A stretch of DNA of 5,602 nucleotides from Thiohalobacter sp. (GTDB lineage Bacteria; Pseudomonadota; Gammaproteobacteria; Thiohalobacterales; Thiohalobacteraceae). The notes below the pieces were generated by a model that ran no database searches, was not told the origin of the DNA, and worked only from the letters and a program-made list of their open reading frames with translations. Location: positions 1-5,602 of the forward strand of contig JALVEM010000024.1 of assembly GCA_027030825.1 (NCBI GenBank), given 5' to 3'. Position 1 is the stretch's first letter. Each line of letters opens with the position of its first letter. Below are positions 1 to 5,602 of this stretch, one piece after another. A program made the translations under genes and the position numbers.

Positions 1-814
1 GCTGTACCCAGGCGGGGCCACCCTTCCCCTCGAAGGCGCCTATCTCGGGCATCTGCCCGAGACGGGCCGTCCCTGCTTCTACGCCAACTTCGTCTCCAGT
101 CTCGACGGCCGCATCGCCCTGACCGCACCGCATCGCCGCACCCATCAGGTGCCGCCCGCCATCGCCAATGCGCGGGACTGGCGCCTGTATCAGGAGTTGG
201 GCGCGCAGGCCGACGTGCTGATCACCAGCGGCCGCTATTTCCGTCAGTTCGCCGAGGGCGAGGCGCAGGACACCCTGCCGGTGGGCGATGCCGAACGCTT
301 CGCCGATCTCCACGACTGGCGGCGCCGGCAGGGGCTGGCGCCCCAGCCCGACATCGCCGTGCTGAGCGCCAGCCTCGAGCTGCCCGAACAGGCCCTGCGC
401 TTCTACCTCGAGCGCGGCCGGCGCATCCACCTCTTCACCGGGGAGGACGCCCCGGCCGAGCGCATCGGCGATCTCGAACGACTCGGCGTCGAGGTGCATT
501 TCGCCGGCACCGGCCACATGGCCGAAGGCGAGGCGACCGCCCGCCATCTCGAACGACTGGGCTACCGGCGCATCTACCTGATCGCCGGCCCCTTCGTGCT
601 CTACACCTTCATTCGCGCCGGCGTCCTCGACCGGCTCTACCTGACCCTGGCGCACCGCATCCTGGCCGGCGAGGACTTCGACACCTTCTGCTTCGGACCG
701 GAACTGGTGCCGCCGCCGAATCTTCGCCTGGTCTCGCTGCTGCTCGACCCCGAGGCGCCGGCCGGCGCCGGCCAGCTGCTGGCCGCCTACGATCTGGAGT
801 ATCCGGGCCCATGA
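1..814 (+). CDS. RibD C-terminal-domain (dihydrofolate-reductase-like) reductase, 5' partial
   Basis: The frame is open from base 2 to the TGA at 812-814 (270 codons visible), and the gene starts left of the window. The product looks like a stand-alone RibD_C family protein, the NADPH-dependent reductase fold that in riboflavin synthesis reduces the ribosyl moiety of a pyrimidine intermediate. Seen in the sequence: the family's N-terminal motif SLDGRIAL at bases 98-121, the segment ADVLITSGRYF (about 209-241) and the conserved C-terminal core IAGPFVLYTFIRAGVLDRLY (bases 581-640), followed by a short strand-rich tail. No deaminase domain is visible, so it is not a complete bifunctional RibD. 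The first GTG inside the window (149) would discard the SLDGRIA motif, so it is not the start; family length suggests only a few codons are missing. It overlaps the next gene by 4 nt. Substrate is uncertain: members of this family also act outside riboflavin synthesis. Confidence 0.85.
   Translation, partial: LYPGGATLPLEGAYLGHLPETGRPCFYANFVSSLDGRIALTAPHRRTHQVPPAIANARDWRLYQELGAQADVLITSGRYFRQFAEGEAQDTLPVGDAERFADLHDWRRRQGLAPQPDIAVLSASLELPEQALRFYLERGRRIHLFTGEDAPAERIGDLERLGVEVHFAGTGHMAEGEATARHLERLGYRRIYLIAGPFVLYTFIRAGVLDRLYLTLAHRILAGEDFDTFCFGPELVPPPNLRLVSLLLDPEAPAGAGQLLAAYDLEYPGP
796..799 (+). promoter_or_regulatory. Possible ribosome binding site of the Nudix gene
   Basis: GGAG lies 11 nt before the ATG at 811, inside the end of the upstream reductase gene. 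The spacing is longer than ideal, so the 4-nt ATGA overlap and translational coupling probably matter more than this site. Confidence 0.4.
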
Positions 815-1353
815 GCAGCAGGTGGCCGAAGCGCCGGGTGATCCATGCCGGCCGGGTCGTGAACCTGGGAATGGAACCGGTCACCCTGCCCGACGGCACC
901 CGGCTGGAACTGGAAGTGGTCCGGCATCCGGGTGGCGCGGCGGTCGTGGCCCTCGACGAGAACGACCGCGTGTGCCTGTTGCGCCAGTGGCGTCATGCCG
1001 CCGGCGGCTGGCTCTGGGAACTGCCCGCCGGCCGGCTGGAGCCGGAGGAGCCGCCGCTGGAGACCGCCCGGCGGGAACTCGAGGAAGAGGCCGGCCTGCG
1101 CGCGCGCCGCTGGGAACCCCTGGGGGAAATCCTCACCACGCCCGGCTTCTGCGACGAGGTGATCCATCTCTTCCTGGCCCGCGACCTCACCGTCGTGCCG
1201 CAGCGGCTGGAACACCATGAATGCCTGGAGGTGCACTGGCTGCCGTTCGTGGAGACGCGTGCCTGGATCCGGGACGGGCGCATCCGCGACGCCAAGACCC
1301 TGGCCGGTCTGTGTCTGGCGCGGGACCGGCCGGCATCGGGAGAAGCCCCGTGA
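811..1353 (+). CDS. Nudix hydrolase, ADP-ribose pyrophosphatase (NudF-like) type
   Basis: A 180-residue cytoplasmic hydrolase expected to split ADP-ribose or a related nucleoside diphosphate derivative into AMP and a sugar phosphate, using Mg2+. The complete Nudix box lies at residues 74-96: Gly74, Glu80, Arg88-Glu89, Glu92-Glu93 and Gly95 match G-x5-E-x7-REUxEExGU. Pro111, in the TTPGFCDE segment, falls 16 residues after the box glycine Gly95, which is the position known to mark the ADP-ribose pyrophosphatase subgroup. The N-terminal VIHAGRVVNL and LPDGTRLELEVVRHPG segments match the beta-strand dimerisation region of this group. The ATG at 811 overlaps the preceding stop (ATGA), and the gene ends in GTGA shared with the symporter start, so it is the middle gene of a coupled set. 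The exact substrate cannot be read from sequence; a role in clearing ADP-ribose is inference from the family. Confidence 0.9.
   Translation: MSSRWPKRRVIHAGRVVNLGMEPVTLPDGTRLELEVVRHPGGAAVVALDENDRVCLLRQWRHAAGGWLWELPAGRLEPEEPPLETARRELEEEAGLRARRWEPLGEILTTPGFCDEVIHLFLARDLTVVPQRLEHHECLEVHWLPFVETRAWIRDGRIRDAKTLAGLCLARDRPASGEAP
1338..1342 (+). promoter_or_regulatory. Ribosome binding site of the symporter gene
   Basis: GGGAG followed by a 7-nt spacer precedes the GTG at 1350. It supports GTG 1350 as the true start over the in-frame ATG at 1221, which would overlap the Nudix gene by about 130 nt and add a 43-residue tail that resembles nothing in the family. Confidence 0.7.
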
Positions 1354-2795
1354 ATCAGGGCGCACTCGATCCGGCCATCCTCGCCACCTTCGCCGGCTAT
1401 ATCCTGGCGATGCTCGGGATCGGCCTCTTCGCCATGCGCCGCACCCGGAACATGGGGGACTATCTGCTCGGCGGCCGCCGGCTGGGCCCCTGGGTGACGG
1501 CGCTCTCGGCCGAGGCCTCCGACATGAGCGGCTGGCTGCTGCTCGGGCTGCCCGGCTATGCCTACATCGCCGGCATGGAGGCCGGCTGGATCGCGCTGGG
1601 CCTGCTCGTCGGCACCTGGGCGAACTGGACCCTGATGGCGCCCGCCCTCCGGAGGCAGACATTCGCCTGCGGCGATGCGCTCACGCTGCCGGAATTCCTC
1701 GCCCGCCGCTTCCCGGACCGGGCGCGTGCCCTGCGCATCGGCGCGGCGATCTTCATTCTCGTGTTCTTCACCCTCTACACCGCCTCCGGGCTGGTCGCCG
1801 GCGGCAAGCTGTTCGAGAGCGCGCTCGGCCTGCCCTACACCACCGCGGTGCTGGTCTCCGCCGCAGTCATCGTGGGTTACACCTTCCTCGGCGGTTTTCT
1901 CGCCGTCTCCTGGACCGACCTCGTTCAGGGACTGCTCATGGGCGCGGCGCTGGTGGCCGCGCCGCTCATCGTGGTGTTCGACCAGGGCGGCCTGGCCGCT
2001 TCGCTTGCAGCCATCGAGGCGCGCAATCCCCATCTGCTCGATCCCCTCGTCTCGGCCAGCGGCGAGCCGCTGGGTTTCGTCGCCCTGGCCTCGCTGCTCG
2101 GCTGGGGGCTGGGCTATTTCGGCCAGCCGCACATCCTGGCCCGCTTCATGGCCGCCCGCGACACCGCCACCCTGCGCGGCGCACGCCGCATCGCCATGGG
2201 CTGGGTGACGCTCACCCTGCTCGGCGCACTGCTGGTCGGCTGGGCCGGCATCGGCTATCTCGATCCGCCGCTGCCCGACGGGGAACACGAAAAGGTCTTT
2301 CTGAAACTCGTCGCCCTCCTGTTCCACCCCGTCATGGCCGGCATCCTGCTGGCGGCCGTGCTGGCCGCCATCATGAGCACGGCCGACAGCCAGTTGCTGG
2401 TGGCATCCTCCGCACTGGCAGAAGACCTCTATGCCAACAGCCTGCGACCGGAAGCCCCCCACAGCGTCCGCGTCCAGGCAGGACGCATCGCCGTGCTGGC
2501 CATTGCAGTGCCGGCAGTGATGCTGGCACTGCAGCCCGGCAATCAGGTACTCGACCTCGTCGCCTGGGCCTGGGCCGGCTTCGGCGCCACCTTCGGCCCG
2601 CTGCTGCTGTTTGGCCTGCATCGCAGGGAGCTCTCGGGCACGCGCGCGCTGGCCGCCATGATCACGGGCGGGCTCACCGTACTGGTCTGGAAACGGCTCG
2701 AAGGAGGTCTGTTCGATCTCTACGAACTGGTGCCCGGCTTTTTCGCCGCGAGTCTGGTGCTGGCGATGCCGGGCAGTAAAGAAGCTGGAAGCTAG
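1350..2795 (+). CDS. putP: Sodium/proline symporter (PutP family, SSS)
   Basis: A 481-residue inner-membrane protein of the sodium:solute symporter family that couples Na+ entry to uptake of proline, as nutrient or compatible solute. Hydrophobic helices run through the whole length, consistent with the 13-helix LeuT-like fold. Family landmarks are clear: SAEASDMSGW (residues 53-62), GYFGQPHILARFM (from 255), and AIMSTADSQLLVASSALAEDLY-type segment around 340-361. The E. coli PutP sodium-site residues Ala53, Met56, Ala337, Ser340, Thr341 and the proline-site Ser57 correspond here to Ala56, Met59, Ala340, Ser343, Thr344 and Ser60, all kept. It starts at GTG, overlapping the Nudix stop by 4 nt. 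The hydrophilic C-terminal tail is shorter than in E. coli (502 residues), and its last four residues (EAGS) plus the TAG stop are encoded by a heptanucleotide repeat array. No putA or proline regulator is visible, so a related substrate cannot be excluded. Confidence 0.92.
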   Translation: MNQGALDPAILATFAGYILAMLGIGLFAMRRTRNMGDYLLGGRRLGPWVTALSAEASDMSGWLLLGLPGYAYIAGMEAGWIALGLLVGTWANWTLMAPALRRQTFACGDALTLPEFLARRFPDRARALRIGAAIFILVFFTLYTASGLVAGGKLFESALGLPYTTAVLVSAAVIVGYTFLGGFLAVSWTDLVQGLLMGAALVAAPLIVVFDQGGLAASLAAIEARNPHLLDPLVSASGEPLGFVALASLLGWGLGYFGQPHILARFMAARDTATLRGARRIAMGWVTLTLLGALLVGWAGIGYLDPPLPDGEHEKVFLKLVALLFHPVMAGILLAAVLAAIMSTADSQLLVASSALAEDLYANSLRPEAPHSVRVQAGRIAVLAIAVPAVMLALQPGNQVLDLVAWAWAGFGATFGPLLLFGLHRRELSGTRALAAMITGGLTVLVWKRLEGGLFDLYELVPGFFAASLVLAMPGSKEAGS

Positions 2796-2826
2796 AAGCT
2801 GGAAGCTGGAAGCTGGAAGCTGGAAG
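2781..2826 (+). repeat. Heptanucleotide tandem array GAAGCTG, six units
   Basis: Units start at 2781, 2788, 2795, 2802, 2809 and 2816, followed by a partial GAAG at 2823-2826. All are GAAGCTG except the second, which is GAAGCTA; that change together with the phase makes the TAG stop of the symporter gene at 2793-2795. The array is thus half coding, half intergenic. On the other strand it reads as repeats of CAGCTTC. Confidence 0.95.
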
Positions 2827-3002
2827 AATGGCCGGCGATGCCGACCCGAATTCGGAATCCGGAACTCAGAATCGGGAATAGCCACGGAAACCACAGTCCC
2901 CTCCCCGTTGGCACGTCCTGACGGCGCATTTCCCGGGCGTGAATTCCCGATACGGCCTGCAGAGAGCTCCAGCTCACAGGTGGCCGGGCCGATACATCCG
3001 GC
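2796..3002. other. Intergenic gap between symporter and cyclase genes
   Basis: The only long non-coding gap in the window. Its left third is repeat arrays. Between them lies a 7-bp stem with one mismatch (2830-2836 with 2840-2846, 3-nt loop) lacking a T tract. A 9-bp inverted repeat, ATCGGGAAT at 2871-2879 and ATTCCCGAT at 2943-2951, brackets the right half. No convincing -35/-10 pair is visible upstream of the cyclase gene, although its promoter should be somewhere here or further upstream. Confidence 0.6.
2848..2882 (+). repeat. Degenerate GAA-led heptanucleotide array, about five units
   Basis: Seven-nt units at 2848 (GAATTCG), 2855 (GAATCCG), 2862 (GAACTCA), 2869 (GAATCGG) and 2876 (GAATAGC). 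All begin with GAA, like the first array, but the remaining four bases differ and the two arrays are not in the same 7-nt phase (offset 67 nt). The first unit sits in a 10-nt palindrome, CCGAATTCGG, at 2846-2855. Lower GC than flanking genes. The last unit is doubtful. Confidence 0.7.
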
Positions 3003-5210
3003 ATGGCGCGCCGTTTCGGAAACTCGCTGCTGGTCCGGGGCATCGGCCTGCTGATCGCGCTGGCCGGCCTGTGGTTCCAGCTGACCGACCAGCCGGGCAT
3101 CGCCGGGCTGCGGGACCGCCTGGAACACCTGGCCTATGACCTGCGGCTGAACCTCGCCCTGCCCGGGCGGGCCGCCCCGCACCCGGACATCCTCGTCGTC
3201 ACGGTGGACGAGGAAAGCCTGCAGCGGGTCGGCCGATGGCCCTGGCCGCGCGATCGCATCGCGCAGCTGGTGAGACGCCTCGCGGAGGCCGGTGCCGCCG
3301 TACTGGCCTTCGACTTCCTGTTCAGCGAACCGGAACAGGGCCCCCGGATCCCGCCCGGGCTTCTGCGGGACCCGCGCCTGCCCGAGGACCTGCGCCATGC
3401 CCTGGCCTCGACGGCCGGGCATGCGGGCGATGCCCGTCTGGCCGAGGCGCTCGCCGGCCTGGATGCCGTGCTCGGCTTCATCCTGCACCCCCAGTCCCGA
3501 ATCGCATCGGCGCCACCGTTCGCGCCGCCGGAATTCGAGACCGGTGACATGCCGGCGGATCTTCTCCCCGTACCCGAGCTGCCGGGAGCGGCCTTCAATC
3601 TTCCCGTGCTCTCGCGGGCCGCCCGCGGCCACGGCTTCCTGAGCGTGTTGCCCGACGAGGACGGCGTGATCCGTCGTGTGCCCCTGCTCATCCGCCATGC
3701 CGGACGGCTCTACCCCTCGCTCGCGCTGGAGACGGCGCGCACCTTCCTGCTGGCCGACCGGATCCGCATCGAATCCGCCCGCACGGCTTCGGGGCCCGTG
3801 ATCACGGGCCTGCGGCTGGCGGATCGATGGATCCCCACCGATGCGCGGGGATTCGCACTCGTGCCCTTTCATCGCCAGGGCAATTTCCGGCGCATTCCCG
3901 CCTGGCGGGTCCTGTCGGACGAATTCGATCCCGCAGAAGTGGAAGGCCGCATCCTCCTGCTGGGCGCCACCGCGCTTGCGCTCTCCGATCTCCGGCCGAC
4001 TCCCGTCCACAGCGCCCTGCCCGGCGTGCTGATCCATGCCAGCCTGCTGGCCGGCCTGCTGGAAGGCAGCCTGCCGGTGTCGCCCGACTGGATCCACGGC
4101 GCCAACGGCGCCCTGATCGTGCTGCTCGGCCTGCTCCTCATCTGGCTGGGCCCGCGACTGAGCGCACCGATGCTGATCACGACGGCCCTGGGACTTTTGG
4201 CGCTGCTGGTCGGCGGCAATCTGTGGCTGTGGCGGACGCATGGCCTGGCTCTGGCCATGGCGACGCCCGTGCTGGTGCTGGGGCTGCTCACGGGCTGGTT
4301 CGCCGTGGCCGGCTTCGCCCAGGCGACCAGCGCACGCCGGCGGTTGCAGGACGCCTTCGGCCAGTATGTGCCCCCCCAGATCGTCGAGCGCATGGCCGAG
4401 GCCCCGGAGGCCTGGCACGACCGCGGCGAAACCCGGGAGATGACCGTGCTGTTCGCCGACATCCGGGGCTTCACCACCCTCTCCGAGACGCTCTCGGCCG
4501 GTGAACTGCGCGACCTGCTCAACCGCTTCTTCACGCCCATGACGCGGGTCCTGTTCGAACACGGCGCCACCATCGACAAGTACGTCGGCGACATGATCAT
4601 GGCCTTCTGGAATGCCCCGGTGGACGACCCGGACCACGCCCGCCACGCTGTCGAGGCGGCGCTGGCCATGCGGCGGGAAATGCAGCGCATCAACACGCTG
4701 TTCGCGCGCGAGGGTCTGCCGGCCCTGCGCATCGGCATCGGGATCAACACCGGGCCCATGCACGTGGGCGACATGGGCTCCGAATTCCGGCGCGCCTACA
4801 CGGTGCTCGGCGACAGCGTCAACCTGGGCTCTCGCCTCGAGGGCCTCACCCGGCTCTACGGTGTGGACATCGTGGTCGGACCGGCTACCGCCGAGGCCGC
4901 CACCGGGATGATCTTCCGGCCGCTCGACCGCATCCGGGTGAAGGGACGCCACCAGGCCGTGGACGTCTTCGAACCCCTGGGTTACAGGGATGCGATCGAC
5001 AGCGGCACGCTGCTGGCCCTGCGCGAGTGGGAGGCCTTCCTCGACTGCTTCCGCGCCGCCCGCCTGCAGGAGGCCCGCGAGCGGCTGGTGGCGCTGTCCG
5101 GCACCGTCCCCCTGCCGCTGCAGGCCCTCTATCGGGAACGGCTGGAGATCCTCCGGCAGTCGCCGCCACCGCCCGACTGGGACGGCGCCTTCGAGCGCAA
5201 CGTCAAGTGA
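3003..5210 (+). CDS. Membrane-bound class III adenylate cyclase with periplasmic CHASE2 sensor domain
   Basis: A 735-residue receptor cyclase expected to make cAMP from ATP in response to an unknown extracytoplasmic signal. Order: short basic N-terminus, membrane helix about residues 10-27, CHASE2 domain about 35-365 (VDEESL with Asp69, then GRWPWPR; later a D-x-R-P-TP motif near 329-334 and PGVLIHA at 340-346), three membrane helices about 367-384, 388-411 and 415-438, a linker with FGQYVPP (from 452), and a class III catalytic domain about 480-660. Catalytic residues are all present: metal-binding Asp486 and Asp530, adenine-contacting Lys526 and Thr600 (Thr in place of Asp marks subclass IIIb), transition-state Asn607 and Arg611. 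A C-terminal helical extension of about 75 residues ends in the DWDGAFE motif common in CHASE2 cyclases. ATG 3003 is the first start codon after an in-frame stop at 2940-2942; no good Shine-Dalgarno precedes it, so expression may be weak or start-site choice unusual. It converges on the - strand gene to the right. Confidence 0.93.
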   Translation: MARRFGNSLLVRGIGLLIALAGLWFQLTDQPGIAGLRDRLEHLAYDLRLNLALPGRAAPHPDILVVTVDEESLQRVGRWPWPRDRIAQLVRRLAEAGAAVLAFDFLFSEPEQGPRIPPGLLRDPRLPEDLRHALASTAGHAGDARLAEALAGLDAVLGFILHPQSRIASAPPFAPPEFETGDMPADLLPVPELPGAAFNLPVLSRAARGHGFLSVLPDEDGVIRRVPLLIRHAGRLYPSLALETARTFLLADRIRIESARTASGPVITGLRLADRWIPTDARGFALVPFHRQGNFRRIPAWRVLSDEFDPAEVEGRILLLGATALALSDLRPTPVHSALPGVLIHASLLAGLLEGSLPVSPDWIHGANGALIVLLGLLLIWLGPRLSAPMLITTALGLLALLVGGNLWLWRTHGLALAMATPVLVLGLLTGWFAVAGFAQATSARRRLQDAFGQYVPPQIVERMAEAPEAWHDRGETREMTVLFADIRGFTTLSETLSAGELRDLLNRFFTPMTRVLFEHGATIDKYVGDMIMAFWNAPVDDPDHARHAVEAALAMRREMQRINTLFAREGLPALRIGIGINTGPMHVGDMGSEFRRAYTVLGDSVNLGSRLEGLTRLYGVDIVVGPATAEAATGMIFRPLDRIRVKGRHQAVDVFEPLGYRDAIDSGTLLALREWEAFLDCFRAARLQEARERLVALSGTVPLPLQALYRERLEILRQSPPPPDWDGAFERNVK

Positions 5211-5222
5211 GGCTCACTTGAC
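5202..5222. terminator. Perfect inverted repeat over both convergent stop codons; possible bidirectional hairpin
   Basis: Arms GTCAAGTGAG (5202-5211) and CTCACTTGAC (5213-5222) are perfect reverse complements around a single G at 5212. As RNA this gives a 9-bp stem with a 3-nt GGC loop on either strand. It contains the cyclase TGA (5208-5210) and the complementary-strand TGA (5214-5216). Neither side has a T tract, so it is not a canonical intrinsic terminator; a U-less hairpin that limits read-through or protects 3' ends is inference. Confidence 0.5.
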
Positions 5223-5602
5223 CAGCAGCAGCCCCTGCGCCCAGCGTGTGGAATCGGTGGCATCCTTGACATCGAAGGCCTGCAGCAGCGCCTCGCCGCC
5301 CTGACCGGTGAAGACGCCACCCATCACGCCATCCACCGGATTCCCGTTCACGCCGCTGCTCTGCAGCAGGCGCAGATCCGCGAAGGATCCCCGGATGTCG
5401 CCCTCGAAATCCAGCGACCAGTAGTCCGAACCGACCCATATGTCCAGGTCGCCGTTGATGATGCGCGCCGCTGCGAAATCCACGTCCATCGTGACGGTGA
5501 TGTCGGCCCCCGAGAGCGGCCCCTGACTCGAGGCCCCCAGCACCCCCATGGGCGTATTCAGCGTCACCCTGTCGGTGCGGGCGGCGAGCACTCCGGGGCG
5601 GG
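5214..5602 (-). CDS. C-terminal part of a secreted/surface-type beta-rich protein, possibly FecR-domain family (5' partial)
   Basis: The frame is open from the right window edge to the stop at 5216-5214; about 128 codons of the 3' end are visible. I do not recognise it with certainty. Seen: alternating polar/hydrophobic strands rich in Gly, Asp, Val and Ser, few lysines, with segments TLNTPMGVLGASSQGPLSG, ITVTMDVDFAAARIINGDL, YWSLDFEGDIRG and VDGVMGGVFTGQGGEALLQA, ending in LLLVK. This W-x-L-x-F-x-G and GGVFTG-x-G-x-E pattern resembles the C-terminal beta-barrel-like tails of large FecR-domain or transferrin-binding-protein-like proteins. The GTG at 5591 is probably an internal valine, since the strand pattern continues upstream of it and the frame stays open. 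Its stop is 3 nt from that of the cyclase. FecR-type proteins are, from memory and unverified, frequent neighbours of CHASE2 cyclases, which would fit an envelope-signalling pair. Confidence 0.65.
   Translation of the reverse strand, partial: RPGVLAARTDRVTLNTPMGVLGASSQGPLSGADITVTMDVDFAAARIINGDLDIWVGSDYWSLDFEGDIRGSFADLRLLQSSGVNGNPVDGVMGGVFTGQGGEALLQAFDVKDATDSTRWAQGLLLVK

Noticed and set aside
149..151. GTG at 149 as start of the first gene
   Set aside because: The frame is open to the window edge and the conserved SLDGRIAL motif of the reductase family lies upstream of it.
1221..1349. N-terminal extension of the symporter from ATG 1221
   Set aside because: It would overlap the Nudix gene by about 130 nt, adds a non-family sequence, and GTG 1350 has a good ribosome binding site.
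2830..2846. Small stem GGCCGGC/GCCGACC after the symporter as an intrinsic terminator
   Set aside because: One mismatch, only a 3-nt loop and no T tract follows; not enough to call a terminator.
2909..2914. TGGCAC, like the -24 half of a sigma-54 promoter upstream of the cyclase gene
   Set aside because: The expected -12 element (TTGC-like with GC at the right spacing) is absent: the bases there read GACG. A sigma-70 reading of TTGGCA at 2908-2913 also lacks a -10 box at 16-18 nt.
993..4952. Antisense open frame of about 1,319 codons on the - strand
   Set aside because: It lies opposite three well-supported genes with clear family motifs, its product is rich in Gly, Gln, His, Arg and Ala with no recognisable domain, and long antisense frames are normal at this GC content.
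5589..5591. GTG on the - strand as start of a 125-residue protein
   Set aside because: The frame stays open to the window edge, the residues before and after it continue one strand pattern, and the visible part looks like a C-terminal domain without a signal peptide.

Overview
The window is GC-rich throughout, with compact, tightly packed genes. Codon use, the PutP-type symporter and the CHASE2-type cyclase together suggest a gammaproteobacterium, perhaps of the Chromatiales/Ectothiorhodospiraceae kind. That placement is inference from gene style; no marker gene is present to prove it.

Left part (1-2795, + strand): three genes run head to tail with 4-nt start/stop overlaps. They are a RibD C-terminal-type reductase (its first few codons lie left of the window), a Nudix hydrolase of the ADP-ribose pyrophosphatase type, and a complete sodium/proline symporter of the PutP family. 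The ATGA and GTGA junctions make co-transcription and translational coupling likely. The functions do not form an obvious single pathway; nucleotide/cofactor metabolism plus compatible-solute or amino-acid uptake is the most one can say.

Middle (2781-3002): the only sizeable non-coding gap (about 207 nt). It holds two adjacent arrays with a 7-nt period, GAAGCTG x6 and a degenerate GAA-led array of about 5 units. The first array supplies the last codons and the TAG stop of the symporter gene. No convincing promoter or rho-independent terminator was found here.

Right part (3003-5602): a large membrane-bound class III adenylate cyclase on the + strand, with a periplasmic CHASE2 sensor, three further membrane helices and a cytoplasmic catalytic domain with all key residues. 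It converges with a gene on the - strand that enters from the right edge. Only the C-terminal ~128 codons of that gene are visible; they encode a beta-rich, secreted-looking domain resembling the tails of FecR-type or related surface proteins. The two stop codons are 3 nt apart and sit inside a perfect 10-bp-arm inverted repeat, so both proteins end in the same codons (Val-Lys-stop). I see no mobile element, CRISPR array, tRNA or rRNA. The points most worth a second look are the paired heptanucleotide arrays and the palindrome at the convergent stops.
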